64,000 nucleotides of DNA from Caulobacteraceae bacterium (lineage in GTDB: Bacteria > Pseudomonadota > Alphaproteobacteria > Caulobacterales > Caulobacteraceae), in assembly GCA_947476325.1 (NCBI GenBank), contig CANJPZ010000001.1, forward strand, positions 62,001 through 126,000, read 5' to 3'. Below the pieces are notes generated by a model. That model was given only the letters and a program-made list of their open reading frames with translations. It made no database searches and had not been told where the DNA came from. Position numbers and translations under genes: made by a program. Position 1 is the stretch's first letter; every line of letters begins with the position of its first letter. Positions 44,840 to 53,764 of the stretch are shown in pieces.

Positions 44840-46255
44840 TCAGGTATTCATCGACTGGAAGAATTCGCCATTGGTCTTGGTCTGGCGCAGTTTTTCCAGC
44901 AGGAATTCGATGGCGTCCTGCGGGCCCATCGGGTTGAGGATGCGGCGCAGCACATAGGTCTTCTGCAGTTCGTCGCGCGGCGTGATCAGCTCTTCCTTGC
45001 GGGTGCCGGACTTCAGGATGTCCATGGCCGGGAAGATGCGCTTGTCGGCCACCTTGCGGTCCAGCACGATTTCCGAGTTGCCGGTGCCCTTGAACTCTTC
45101 GAAGATCACCTCGTCCATGCGGCTGCCGGTGTCGATCAGAGCCGTGGCGATGATGGTCAGGGACCCGCCTTCCTCGATATTCCGCGCCGCGCCGAAGAAG
45201 CGTTTGGGCCGCTGCAGGGCGTTGGCGTCAACGCCGCCGGTCAGCACCTTGCCCGATGACGGCACGACCGTGTTGTAGGCGCGGCCCAGGCGCGTGACGG
45301 AATCCAGCAGGATGACCACATCGCGCTTGGTCTCCACCAGGCGCTTGGCCTTTTCGATGACCATTTCAGCGACCTGGACGTGGCGGGTGGCCGGCTCGTC
45401 GAAGGTCGAGGCGATGACCTCGCCTTTGACCGTGCGCTGCATGTCGGTGACTTCTTCAGGTCGCTCGTCGATCAGCAACACCATCAGATAGCATTCGGGG
45501 TGGTTGGTCTCGATCGACTTGGCGATGTTCTGCAGCATCACCGTCTTGCCGACCCGCGGCGGGGCGACGATCAGGCAGCGCTGGCCCTTGCCCAGCGGGG
45601 CGACGATGTCGATCACCCGTCCCGAGCGGTCCTTAACCGTCGGATCGGGCAGCTCCATGGTGAAGCGCTCGTCCGGATAAAGCGGCGTCAGGTTATCGAA
45701 GTGGACCTTGTGGCGAACGTTGTCGGCCGGCTCGAAATTGACGACGCTGACGCCGGTCAGGGCGAAATAGCGCTCGCCTTCGCGCGGTGAGCGGACCGCC
45801 CCGTCGACCGTATCGCCGGTCTTCAGGCCGAATTTGCGGATCTGCGAGGGAGAGACATAGATGTCGTCCGGGCCCGGCAGATAGTTGGCTTCCGGGGAGC
45901 GCAGGAAACCGAATCCGTCCGGCAGCACTTCCAGGGTGCCCGAGCCCGAGATCGCCACGCCCTCGTCGGCCAGCGACTTCAGGATCGCATAGAGCATATC
46001 CTGCTTGCGCATGGTGTTGGCGTTTTCGATCTCCAGGTTCTCGGCGAACGCCTGCAGGTCGGTGGTCGGCTTTTCCTTCAGCTCCTGAAGCGACATCGAC
46101 TTCAGTCCCTGGGCCGCGATGAACAGGCTGGCCTGGGTGGGCTCTTCGGGCCCGTCCTGGCCTTCGCCATTCTCGGCGGCCTCGGTCTCGGCGCTGGCCT
46201 CGCCAATGGTGTCGATATCGGGATCTTCGGAAGGAATGATGTCGTCTTCAGACAT
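44840..46255 (-). CDS. rho: Transcription termination factor Rho
   Basis: Rho is the hexameric RNA helicase that ends untranslated transcripts. The 471-residue protein has an acidic N-terminal extension, an OB-fold RNA-binding region ([18 protein letters not shown]), and the RecA-type motor with Walker [16 protein letters not shown], Walker [17 protein letters not shown] and the Q/R-loop region. The extension (about 45 residues rich in Glu and Asp) is longer than in E. coli Rho. The gap before hemJ (46256-46502) has no gene or clear structure. Confidence 0.97.
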   Translation of the reverse strand: MSEDDIIPSEDPDIDTIGEASAETEAAENGEGQDGPEEPTQASLFIAAQGLKSMSLQELKEKPTTDLQAFAENLEIENANTMRKQDMLYAILKSLADEGVAISGSGTLEVLPDGFGFLRSPEANYLPGPDDIYVSPSQIRKFGLKTGDTVDGAVRSPREGERYFALTGVSVVNFEPADNVRHKVHFDNLTPLYPDERFTMELPDPTVKDRSGRVIDIVAPLGKGQRCLIVAPPRVGKTVMLQNIAKSIETNHPECYLMVLLIDERPEEVTDMQRTVKGEVIASTFDEPATRHVQVAEMVIEKAKRLVETKRDVVILLDSVTRLGRAYNTVVPSSGKVLTGGVDANALQRPKRFFGAARNIEEGGSLTIIATALIDTGSRMDEVIFEEFKGTGNSEIVLDRKVADKRIFPAMDILKSGTRKEELITPRDELQKTYVLRRILNPMGPQDAIEFLLEKLRQTKTNGEFFQSMNT

Positions 46256-46502
46256 GGGTCGGTTCTCTTTGGATAAACAAACAGATCAGGACCTCGCCAG
46301 CGATGCGCAGGCGAGGGGTCAGATCGGAAATGGGTCTGCGCCGGAGCGCTGAGGGGAAGCCGGCGGGTCCGTCGCGATCACGCATCGGGGCCGGTAAGAG
46401 GCGGGAACGCGAAGCTTGCGCCGCACGTCTGGAACTAGCGGAAACACGGATGGGCGGGAGGCGTCAAGGATTTCCGTGAAGGACGGCGTTTCCGGCCCCG
46501 GC

Positions 46503-46970
46503 CTACTTGACCCCCATGGTCACGCACAGGACCATGATCACCGCCGCCAGGAACGGCAATTCGTTGGTGGCGCGCCAGTATTTTTCCGAGCGGGTGCTGG
46601 TCCCGGCCAGCAGCGCCTTGCGGGCCCGGCCCAGATAGTGGTGCCAGAAGGTCAGGAAGGCCACGCCCGTCAGCTTGGCGATCATGGCCGGCAACAGCAA
46701 AAAGGCCCATCCCATCCTCCCGGCCCCGTCGACATAGATCAGGATGCCTCCGAACAGCCAGGCGGCGACCATGGCTGGGTTCATGATGATGTGGAAAAGC
46801 TTGCGCTCCATCTGTTCGAAATAGTCGGTGGCGACCGCCGATCCCTGCCCGGCTCGGGTGTGATAGGCAAACAGCCGCGGCAAATAGAGCAGGCCAGCCA
46901 TCCAGGCGATCACCGACAGGATGTGCAGCCCACGCCACAGGTCATAGTGCTCGATCAGAAACCCGCTCAT
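46503..46970 (-). CDS. hemJ: Protoporphyrinogen oxidase HemJ
   Basis: HemJ is a small membrane protein that oxidises protoporphyrinogen IX to protoporphyrin IX in organisms lacking HemG or HemY. The 155-residue product has about four transmembrane helices, an N-terminal histidine region DLWRGLHILSVIAWMAG, and LPRLFAYHTRAG, residues typical of the family's conserved His-Trp-Met core. Start ATG 46970 has GGGAGG upstream. It overlaps the hemH stop by four bases; the gene order hemE-hemH-hemJ-rho matches the origin region of Caulobacter. Confidence 0.9.
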   Translation of the reverse strand: MSGFLIEHYDLWRGLHILSVIAWMAGLLYLPRLFAYHTRAGQGSAVATDYFEQMERKLFHIIMNPAMVAAWLFGGILIYVDGAGRMGWAFLLLPAMIAKLTGVAFLTFWHHYLGRARKALLAGTSTRSEKYWRATNELPFLAAVIMVLCVTMGVK

Positions 46971-47998
46971 GCCGCCTCCCTGCAGGGACATATCGGGCCG
47001 CAGGCCTCGAAGGTCCAGCCCTCGCCGGGCGCCACCACAGCCTCGGACGCCAGGGCTGCCTCCACCAGATCGGCCAGGGCGCCGATGAACAGCGGATCGC
47101 AGCTGAGGGTGGGGACACGAATATATTCGCCGCAACCCAGGGCGATGGCCTGCTCGCGATACTCGTGATCCAGCTCGATCAGGGTCTCGACATGCTCGGA
47201 GACAAAGGCGATCGGGCAGACGATAACCCCGCGCCCGGCTTTGACCGCTGCATCAATCGCCTCGACCGTCGAAGGCCCGGTCCAGACCAGGCGCCCGACC
47301 CGGCTTTGATAGCAGACGGCGTGATCAAATCCGCCGCCCAGCGCCGCAACCACGGCGGCGGCTGTCGCCTCGACCTGCTTTTGATAGGGATCACCGCCGT
47401 CGATGGTCTTTTGCGGCAGGCCGTGGGCCGAGAACAACACCCGCACGGGCCCCTTGGCGGCCTTCAGGGCTGTGGCCACGCCAGCGGCGTGTGCGGCGAT
47501 GAAATTGGGCTGGACCGGATAGCAACAGATCTCGCGCACGCGGCCGGGGCCTTTGTAGGCCGCTTTCCAGGCCTTGACCGACGAGCGCGTGGTGGTGGTC
47601 GAATACTGCGGATAGAGCGGCAGCAGGATCACCTCGTCCGGCGCATAGTCGGCGACGTCCCGGGCGGCTTCTTCGGTGAACGGATGCCAGTAGCGCATGG
47701 CCAGGAAGATACGGGCCTGCCGGGTTATCAGCCGGCCCTGGAGGGCAGTGGTCAGGGCCACGGCCTGGGCCCGGGTCTCGGCGAGCAGCGGCGAGGCGCC
47801 GCCCATCATCGCATAGTTGGCGCCGGACGGTTTGGCGCGGGTGGACGAGATGACCTGGGCCAGGATCTGCCGCAACGGCGTGGGCAAGGTGATGATCGCC
47901 GGGTCAGAGAACAGGTTCTTCAGAAACGGCTGCACCGCCGCCAGACTGTCAGGCCCGCCCAGATTGAACAGAACGACAGCGACCTTGCGCGCGGGCAT
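46967..47998 (-). CDS. hemH: Ferrochelatase
   Basis: HemH inserts iron into protoporphyrin IX to make heme. The 343-residue protein begins VAVVLFNLGGPDSLAAVQPFL, has LFSAHGLPQKTIDGGDPY with the catalytic histidine, the second half ICPIAFVSEHVETLIELD, and ends with CGPICPCREAA, a Cys-rich tail that could bind an iron-sulfur cluster as in some bacterial ferrochelatases. It overlaps hemE by one base and hemJ by four, making a tight operon. Confidence 0.95.
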   Translation of the reverse strand: MPARKVAVVLFNLGGPDSLAAVQPFLKNLFSDPAIITLPTPLRQILAQVISSTRAKPSGANYAMMGGASPLLAETRAQAVALTTALQGRLITRQARIFLAMRYWHPFTEEAARDVADYAPDEVILLPLYPQYSTTTTRSSVKAWKAAYKGPGRVREICCYPVQPNFIAAHAAGVATALKAAKGPVRVLFSAHGLPQKTIDGGDPYQKQVEATAAAVVAALGGGFDHAVCYQSRVGRLVWTGPSTVEAIDAAVKAGRGVIVCPIAFVSEHVETLIELDHEYREQAIALGCGEYIRVPTLSCDPLFIGALADLVEAALASEAVVAPGEGWTFEACGPICPCREAA

Positions 47999-49029
47999 CA
48001 GGACCCTGTGACCCGGGCCAGCGCCCGTTCGATGTGGGCGATCGGGGTGTCAGGCAGCAGGCCATGGCCCAGATTGAAGATATAGGGCCCGCTTCCCCAT
48101 TGTTCGATCAGCTGGTCGATCCGCGCGTCCATCGCCGGCCCTCCCGCCCGCAGCAGCAGGGGATCAAGCGCCCCCTGGATGGTTCTGGTCTTCTGGATAC
48201 GCAGCCCGGCCGCGGCGGCGGCGCCGACGTCCAGCGCCACACAATCAACGCCGGCCCGGTCTGCATAAACTTCGGCGAGACTGGAGGCTCCCCTCGGAAA
48301 TCCTATGATCGGGGCGGTCACGCACAGATCTCTCAAGCCCTTTACGATCCGCGCGTGCGGGCGGATCACCAGACGCTCGAACAGATCTTCCGGCAGGTTC
48401 TCGGCCCAGCTTTCAAAGATCTTCAGCGCCTGGGCGCCGCTGCGCGCCTGCATGGCCAGATAGGCGATCGTGCCATCGACCAGCACATCGATCAGGGCGT
48501 CCAGCTCGGCCGGGTTGGTATAGGCATAGGTGCGCGCCCGCTCGCGATCCGATGAGCCACCTTCCAGCATATAGGTCGCCACTGTCCACGGCGCTCCGGC
48601 AAACCCGATCAGGGCGCGGTGCGGCTCTAGCTGAGCCCGAACCCGTTTGAGCGTCTCACCCACGGCGGACAACCGACCGGTTGAGGCGGCGACCTCGGCG
48701 GCCAGTTTTTCGATCGGCGGCAGCGGCGCCAGCTTTGGCCCTTCACCAGCTTCAAACCAGACGTCCTGGCCCAGGGCCCGTGGCAGCAACAGGATATCGG
48801 CAAACACGATGGCCGCGCTGAGCGGAAACCGGCGCATGGGCTGCATCGTCGCCTCGGCCGCCATTTCCGGATTGAGGCAAAACGAAATGAAGTCAGGCGC
48901 CTTTTCACGAAGGGCCCTGTACTCAGGCAAGGTCCGCCCGGCCTGGCGCATGAACCACACCGGCGGACGGGCAAGGGTCTCGCCGGCAAGGGCGCGGAGC
49001 AGGGCGGGCTTATGGTCAGGCGATGTCAT
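47998..49029 (-). CDS. hemE: Uroporphyrinogen decarboxylase
   Basis: HemE decarboxylates uroporphyrinogen III to coproporphyrinogen III. The 343-residue protein has PPVWFMRQAGRTLPEYR with the substrate-binding arginines, GFAGAPWTVATYMLEGG, and GHGLLPDTPIAHIERAL at the C-terminus. ATG 49029 gives the normal start; the frame runs 24 codons further into the origin. The gene leads hemE-hemH-hemJ away from the replication origin, as in Caulobacter, where the hemE promoter lies inside the origin. Confidence 0.95.
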   Translation of the reverse strand: MTSPDHKPALLRALAGETLARPPVWFMRQAGRTLPEYRALREKAPDFISFCLNPEMAAEATMQPMRRFPLSAAIVFADILLLPRALGQDVWFEAGEGPKLAPLPPIEKLAAEVAASTGRLSAVGETLKRVRAQLEPHRALIGFAGAPWTVATYMLEGGSSDRERARTYAYTNPAELDALIDVLVDGTIAYLAMQARSGAQALKIFESWAENLPEDLFERLVIRPHARIVKGLRDLCVTAPIIGFPRGASSLAEVYADRAGVDCVALDVGAAAAAGLRIQKTRTIQGALDPLLLRAGGPAMDARIDQLIEQWGSGPYIFNLGHGLLPDTPIAHIERALARVTGS

Positions 49030-49111
49030 GACGCCCTTAAAGCCTTTGCGCTCTCCGCTCTCAAGAGGGGTGACACACAAGCCGGGGGACCGGGGCCCCA
49101 TCCTGTCTTCC

Positions 49112-49126
49112 TTAAAGAAGTCTTAA
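49112..49126. promoter_or_regulatory. CtrA-binding box, hemE side of the origin
   Basis: TTAA-AGAAGTC-TTAA is an exact CtrA consensus, 83 bases from the hemE start and overlapping the probable hemE promoter. By analogy with Caulobacter, CtrA~P here would repress both initiation and hemE. Confidence 0.9.
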
Positions 49127-49162
49127 TAAAAGTTCGGAAGAGGCAGTATGGCCAGGGCATAC

Positions 49163-49171
49163 CGTGGATAA
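49163..49171 (-). promoter_or_regulatory. Best DnaA box in the origin
   Basis: The minus strand reads TTATCCACG, one mismatch (last base) from TTATCCACA. It lies in the hemE half of the origin. Confidence 0.75.
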
Positions 49172-49295
49172 GCTTTACAGAACCCGGTTTGCAGGGCGTG
49201 CGTCCACAGATCCATGCGGGTCTGTGAAGTGCGGGATTAGCCTGCCAAGCCCCTGATTCAACACTATATCCGGATTTGCTTCCGGTGGACCAAAC

Positions 49296-49304
49296 GGTGG
49301 ATTA
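49296..49304 (-). promoter_or_regulatory. Weaker DnaA-like box
   Basis: The minus strand reads TAATCCACC, and a related TGGTCCACC lies four bases to its left (49284-49292). Both keep the TCCAC core and resemble the low-affinity G-boxes of the Caulobacter origin. Confidence 0.5.
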
Positions 49305-49447
49305 ACCGGACTGGAAAACCCTTTGGGGGGTTTGTTCAGGTCGAGCTGAAGCCCGGGAAAACGGGCACAACAAACCGCCTGGCCATACAGGGTGGGCCCG
49401 GCGCGATCGCTTCCGGCGTGGAGAGGTGGGCACAAGTTCCCGCTTCG

Positions 49448-49462
49448 TTAAGACTTCGTTAA
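49448..49462. promoter_or_regulatory. CtrA-binding box, PPSR side of the origin
   Basis: TTAA-GACTTCG-TTAA is an exact CtrA consensus, about 60 bases before the start of the PPSR gene and 336 bases from the other origin box. Confidence 0.9.
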
Positions 49463-49520
49463 CCCTCCAGACACAGGTCAGCGTGGACAACTTGGCCGCA
49501 AGGTCCGAAATAGACGCCTC

Positions 49521-50366
49521 ATGACCTCAAATCGCCTGGCCACCTATTTTCATGTCCACCTGGTGTCGGACTCCACCGGCGAGACCCTCAACGCCATGGC
49601 GCGGGCGGTTTGCGCGCGGTTTGAGGACGTTTTGCCTATCGAGCACATCTATCCCCTTGTCCGTTCGGAAAAGCAGATGGCGCGGGTGATTGAAGAGATC
49701 GCCAACGCACCGGGCATCGTGCTGCACACCATTGTTGATCCCGGCCTGCGGGAGCGCCTGGAAAAGGCCTGCGCGGATCTGCAGGTATCATGTCTGGCCG
49801 CGCTTGATCCCCTGATCTCGGCCATGGGCCGCTATCTGGGCGCTGCGGTTTCCAGCCGGGTCGGCGCCCAGCACAATCTCGACAACGACTACTTCAACCG
49901 CATGGGCGCCCTGACCTATGCGATTTCCCATGACGACGGCCAGGCGACCAATGATCTGGACAATGCCGACGTGGTGCTGGTCGGAATCAGCCGCACTTCC
50001 AAGACGCCGACCTGCATCTATCTCGCCCATCGTGGGGTCAAGGCGGCCAATGTGCCGCTGGTGCCGGGGGCAGCCCTGCCGGAAGGTTTGCTGGGCCTCA
50101 AGCGTGCCATGGTGGTGGGGCTTACCGCCTCCCCCGACAGGCTGGTGCAGATTCGGCGCAATCGCCTTTTGTCCCTCAAGGAAGACCGCGAGAGCGCCTA
50201 TATCGACGCCGACGCCGTGCGCGACGAAGTTATCGCCGCCCGCCGGCTGTATGAGCGCCAGGGCTGGCCGGTGATCGACGTGACCCGCAGATCGGTCGAG
50301 GAGACCGCCGCGGCGATCCTCAACCTGCTCACCGCCGGCCGCGGCAAGGTTGAAGTCCTCACGTGA
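49521..50366 (+). CDS. Pyruvate, phosphate dikinase/PEP synthase regulatory protein (PPSR)
   Basis: This DUF299-type bifunctional ADP-dependent kinase/Pi-dependent pyrophosphorylase switches a dikinase on and off by reversible threonine phosphorylation. The 281-residue protein begins FHVHLVSDSTGETLNAMARA and carries the P-loop-like GISRTSKTPTCIYLAHRGVKAAN and the late RIRRNRL-type basic region. It is the gene immediately right of the replication origin in Caulobacter. The stop overlaps the maf start by four bases, so the run PPSR-maf-aroE-coaE is a chain of ATGA overlaps. Confidence 0.93.
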   Translation: MTSNRLATYFHVHLVSDSTGETLNAMARAVCARFEDVLPIEHIYPLVRSEKQMARVIEEIANAPGIVLHTIVDPGLRERLEKACADLQVSCLAALDPLISAMGRYLGAAVSSRVGAQHNLDNDYFNRMGALTYAISHDDGQATNDLDNADVVLVGISRTSKTPTCIYLAHRGVKAANVPLVPGAALPEGLLGLKRAMVVGLTASPDRLVQIRRNRLLSLKEDRESAYIDADAVRDEVIAARRLYERQGWPVIDVTRRSVEETAAAILNLLTAGRGKVEVLT

Positions 50367-50953
50367 AGCGATTGATCCTGGCCTCGAAGAGCGAGGTGCG
50401 CGCCAGCCTGCTGCGCAGCGCCGGCGTTGTGTTTGACACCGCCTCTCCCGGCGTCGACGAAGACGCGGCCAAAACCGAGCTGGCCCACGTCTCGCCGCGT
50501 GAGATTGCCGGCGATCTGGCTGACCGCAAGGCCCTGGCTCTGACGCAGTATGGCGCGAGCGACGGCCTGGTGATCGGCGCCGACCAGACCCTGGAATACG
50601 AGGGCCGGCTGTTCGACAAAGCCGAGAGCCTGGAAGACGCCCGCGCCCGGCTGTGGCTGTTGCGCGGTCGCACGCACAATCTGCATGCGGCCGTAAGCCT
50701 GGCCCGCCAGGGCGTTGTTCTGTGGCGCGAAACTGTCACCGTCAGTCTGACCATGCGTGATTTTTCGGACGCCTGGCTGGACGGCTATCTGGCGCGCAAT
50801 CCCCAGGTTCTAAGCTCGGTGGGCTGCTATCAGCTCGAAGGCGAAGGGGTTCAACTGTTCAGCCGAATCGACGGAGACTATTTCGCCATCCTGGGCCTGC
50901 CGCTTGTGGGACTGCTGGAGGCGTTGAGGCATGAGGGGGCGTTGCCGCAATGA
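50363..50953 (+). CDS. maf: Maf family nucleotide pyrophosphatase
   Basis: Maf proteins hydrolyse non-canonical nucleoside triphosphates and were first linked to septum inhibition. The 196-residue protein has LASKSEVRASLLRSAGV, the metal-binding region GADQTLEYEGRLFDKAES and GCYQLEGEGVQLFSRIDGDYFAILGLPL, all typical. The first motif has SKSEVR rather than the more common SxSPRR, which occurs in some alphaproteobacterial subfamilies. Four-base overlaps with PPSR and aroE indicate translational coupling. Confidence 0.9.
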   Translation: MKRLILASKSEVRASLLRSAGVVFDTASPGVDEDAAKTELAHVSPREIAGDLADRKALALTQYGASDGLVIGADQTLEYEGRLFDKAESLEDARARLWLLRGRTHNLHAAVSLARQGVVLWRETVTVSLTMRDFSDAWLDGYLARNPQVLSSVGCYQLEGEGVQLFSRIDGDYFAILGLPLVGLLEALRHEGALPQ

Positions 50954-51789
50954 CCGTTCGCGCCGGCGTGGTGGGCTCGCCCGCCAGACACTCCCTAAGC
51001 CCGCTGATCCATTCGGCCTGGCTGAAGGCAGCTGGCATCGACGGCGTCTATCGGCTTTATGACATCGCTGCTGACGGCTTTGCCGGCTTTCTGCAAGGTG
51101 CGCTGGACGACGGCCTGCGCGGCGTCAATGTCACCCTGCCCTTCAAGGAGCAGGCCCTGATGGCGGCCGATGAGGCCAGCGAAGCAGCCCAGCTGGCCGG
51201 CGCCGCCAATCTGCTGATCTTCGAGGGCGGCGGCATAAGGGCCCAGAACACCGACGGCGAAGGCTTGCTCTATGCCCTGGCCCGCCAGGCGCCGGGCGTC
51301 GATTTCATCCGCAAGCCGGTGGTTTTGCTCGGGGCTGGGGGCGCCGCCAAGGGCGCTGCGGCGGCCCTGGCCAATGCCGGCGCCATGGAGATCCGCATCG
51401 TGAACCGCACCGGCGCGCGGGCCGATCAGCTGGCGGTCGAGCTGATGCTCGACTTTGAAACCGATGTCATGCGCTGGGATTTTGACGGCGCGCTGGAAGG
51501 CGCTGGACTGCTGATCAATGCGGCGACGGCGGGCTTGGGCGGCCATGATGACCGGCGCCTGGATCTGTCCGGCGCATCACCCGATCTGGTGGTGATGGAC
51601 ATGGTCTATTCGCCCCTGACCACGCCTCTGCTGACAAAAGCCATCGCCCGCGGCCTGCGTACGGTTGATGGCCTCGAAATGCTCATAGGCCAGGCGATTC
51701 CGTCGTTTGAGGCTCTGTTCGCCCAACAGCCGCCTGCTGATGTCGACGTCCGCGGCCTGGCGCTGGCCGAACTGGAGCGCCGGGGGTGA
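50950..51789 (+). CDS. aroE: Shikimate dehydrogenase
   Basis: AroE reduces 3-dehydroshikimate to shikimate with NADPH in aromatic amino-acid synthesis. The 279-residue protein has the substrate motif [35 protein letters not shown] with the catalytic lysine, and the NADP fold [15 protein letters not shown], ending with the [16 protein letters not shown] region. It sits in the PPSR-maf-aroE-coaE chain with four-base overlaps on each side. Confidence 0.95.
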   Translation: MTVRAGVVGSPARHSLSPLIHSAWLKAAGIDGVYRLYDIAADGFAGFLQGALDDGLRGVNVTLPFKEQALMAADEASEAAQLAGAANLLIFEGGGIRAQNTDGEGLLYALARQAPGVDFIRKPVVLLGAGGAAKGAAAALANAGAMEIRIVNRTGARADQLAVELMLDFETDVMRWDFDGALEGAGLLINAATAGLGGHDDRRLDLSGASPDLVVMDMVYSPLTTPLLTKAIARGLRTVDGLEMLIGQAIPSFEALFAQQPPADVDVRGLALAELERRG

Positions 51790-52382
51790 AGATCGTCGCC
51801 CTGACAGGCTCCATCGGCATGGGCAAGTCGACGACGGCGGTCATGTTCGCCGAAGAAGGCGTGCCTGTGCATGATGCCGACGCCGAAGTGCATTCGCTTT
51901 ATGACGTGGGTGGTGCGGCGGTGGCCCGGATCGAGGCGGCATTTCCCGGCGTGGTCCGCGATGGCAAGGTCGACCGGGCCGCGCTCAGCCACAAGGTGGT
52001 CGGCGACACCGCCGCCCTGAAGCAACTGGAGAGCATCGTCCATCCCTTGATCGGCGAGAGCCGGGCGGCATTCTTCGATGCGGCGCGCAAGGCGGGCAAG
52101 GACATCGTCCTGCTGGATGTGCCCCTGCTCTACGAAACCGGCGGTGAGACCCGGGTCGATGCGGTGGTGGTGGTCTCAGCCCCGCCCCAGGACCAGCGCG
52201 TGCGCGTTCTGGCCCGCGACGGCATGACCGCCGAAAAATTCGACGCCATCCTTGCCCGGCAGACACCGGACGCTGAAAAGCGCCGCCGCGCTGACTTTGT
52301 CATCGATACAGGCCGGGGGCTGGAGGCGGCGCGCGACCAGGTGCGGAAAGTGATCACAGCCTTGCGTCAACCGACCCCTTGA
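51786..52382 (+). CDS. coaE: Dephospho-CoA kinase
   Basis: CoaE phosphorylates dephospho-CoA, the last step of coenzyme A synthesis. The 198-residue P-loop kinase has [33 protein letters not shown] and [20 protein letters not shown], all in place. The start overlaps aroE by four bases. dnaQ follows 31 bases later with its own weak leader. Confidence 0.95.
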   Translation: MKIVALTGSIGMGKSTTAVMFAEEGVPVHDADAEVHSLYDVGGAAVARIEAAFPGVVRDGKVDRAALSHKVVGDTAALKQLESIVHPLIGESRAAFFDAARKAGKDIVLLDVPLLYETGGETRVDAVVVVSAPPQDQRVRVLARDGMTAEKFDAILARQTPDAEKRRRADFVIDTGRGLEAARDQVRKVITALRQPTP

Positions 52383-52413
52383 AGGCCCCGCCAAACCCGG
52401 TCAAACCAGCGCC

Positions 52414-53118
52414 ATGGCCCGCGAAATCATACTCGATGTCGAGACCACCGGCCTTGACCCACGTTCGGGCCATCGGGTCATCGAGCTGGCCTGTGTCGAA
52501 CTGGTCGATTTCATGCCGACCGGCGCCCATTTCCATCAGCTGATCCACCCCGAACGGGATATCGATCCCGACGCCGAGCGCGTGCACGGCATTTCTCTGG
52601 CCCAGCTGGAAGGCAAGCCTCGATTTGGTGAGCCCCAGGTGGTGGACGCTTTTCTGGCGTTTGTCGGCGAGGCCAGCCTGATCGCTCACAATGCGCCTTT
52701 CGACCGTGGCTTTATCAACTGGGAACTGGGCCTGACCGGTAACCGCGAAATCCCCGAAACGCGCTGGATTGACACCCTGCCCATGGCGCGCCGGCGATTT
52801 CCGGGCGCCTACAACTCGCTGGATGCCCTGTGCAAGCGCTTCAGGATTTCCCTGGCGGACCGCGAAAAGCACGGCGCCCTGATCGACTGCCGCCTTCTGG
52901 CCCAGGTCTATCTGGAACTGTCGGGCGGCAAGGAGCGGGCTCTGGACCTGTCGCCGGCCCAAAACAAGGCACAGACTCGGGCAGCAAGCGGAACGGCCGA
53001 CTATGGTGCAAGACCACGGGCGTTGACGCCGCGCCTGACGGCGGACGAACAGGCCGCCCACGAAGCCTTTGTCGCCAGCGCCCTCAAGGACGGGGCGTTC
53101 TGGATGAAAGCGCTCTAG
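52414..53118 (+). CDS. dnaQ: DNA polymerase III epsilon subunit (proofreading exonuclease)
   Basis: Epsilon proofreads the replicative polymerase. The 234-residue DEDDh exonuclease has ILDVETTGLDPRSGHRVIELA with the first Asp/Glu pair, SLIAHNAPFDRGFINWELGL, and the Exo III region EKHGALIDCRLLAQVY with the His and Asp. A short C-terminal tail (about residues 185-234) may bind the alpha subunit. It closes the rightward run from the origin and converges with secB, their stops overlapping by four bases. Confidence 0.95.
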   Translation: MAREIILDVETTGLDPRSGHRVIELACVELVDFMPTGAHFHQLIHPERDIDPDAERVHGISLAQLEGKPRFGEPQVVDAFLAFVGEASLIAHNAPFDRGFINWELGLTGNREIPETRWIDTLPMARRRFPGAYNSLDALCKRFRISLADREKHGALIDCRLLAQVYLELSGGKERALDLSPAQNKAQTRAASGTADYGARPRALTPRLTADEQAAHEAFVASALKDGAFWMKAL

Positions 53119-53612
53119 GCGTTTTCGCTGGCGGCCAGGGCCTCGGCCTCGGCGCGGCGCTGCATGTAGATGCCGCCGAAATCGATAGGGTCGATGCGCA
53201 GGGGCGGGAAGCCGCCTTCGGCCGTCAGGTCCGAAATCAATCGACGCGCAAAGGGGAACAGGAAACGCGGGCAGTCGACCGCCAGAACCGCTTCCAGCTC
53301 TTCGGGCGGCACGCCGGCGATGCCGAACAGGCCGCCGTACACCACTTCGGCATGAAAGGCCGTTTCCAGCTCGCGGCTCGCCGTGGCGGCCAGCTTCAGG
53401 TCAACCTCGAACAGGCCATCTTCGCGACCACGGACATTGATCTCGACCTGACGCTCGATCTTGAGCGCCGAGATGTCGCCGAGCAGTGATTGCGGAGCCT
53501 TGGGGTTTTCAAAGCTGGCGTCGCGCACGTACTGGGCGAGAATGCGGATTCCCGGGGGCGGAGCGTCAGCTTGGGGCGCCTCGCCCGCCTGCGGCGTCTG
53601 GTCTTCGGCCAT
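53115..53612 (-). CDS. secB: Protein-export chaperone SecB
   Basis: SecB holds preproteins unfolded and delivers them to SecA. The 165-residue protein has the core PGIRILAQYVRDASFENP, VNVRGREDGLFEVDLKLAATA-like strands split here as INVRGREDGLFEVDL, and the late region CPRFLFPFARRLISDLTAEGGFPPLRIDPIDF, with a Gln/Pro-rich N-terminal tail common in alphaproteobacteria. It is divergent from timA and convergent with dnaQ, matching the order found right of the Caulobacter origin. Confidence 0.95.
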   Translation of the reverse strand: MAEDQTPQAGEAPQADAPPPGIRILAQYVRDASFENPKAPQSLLGDISALKIERQVEINVRGREDGLFEVDLKLAATASRELETAFHAEVVYGGLFGIAGVPPEELEAVLAVDCPRFLFPFARRLISDLTAEGGFPPLRIDPIDFGGIYMQRRAEAEALAASENA

Positions 53613-53764
53613 GGCTCTAAATGTTCCGTCTGGACTAGGTGCGTGAAGCCCGCGCTGCTATCACGCACTATAGGCAGGCGCAACGCCGCGCCGGCGCCTA
53701 TATGATATGCTGACGGACCGGCGATTTATGCCGGCGTCTTTGGTACAGGATGGAAAGCGGCCCG

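Larger units (their letters stand above)
49030..49520. other. Putative chromosomal replication origin (Cori-type)
   Basis: This 491-base gene-free region between hemE and the divergent PPSR gene is where Caulobacter's origin lies. It contains two perfect TTAA-N7-TTAA CtrA boxes (49112-49126 and 49448-49462) near each end and five DnaA-like sites sharing a TCCAC core: 49163-49171 (minus, TTATCCACG), 49200-49208 (plus), 49284-49292, 49296-49304 and 49482-49490 (minus). A single GATTC (GANTC) site lies at 49255. The centre is moderately AT-rich (CTGATTCAACACTATATCCGG). CtrA overlapping the origin would silence replication in swarmer-type cells. I see no IHF site I would defend. Confidence 0.88.

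Noticed and set aside
46256-46502. Rho leader region between rho and hemJ as a structured RNA
   Set aside because: It has GC-rich segments but no convincing hairpin with T-tract and no conserved motif that I can name.
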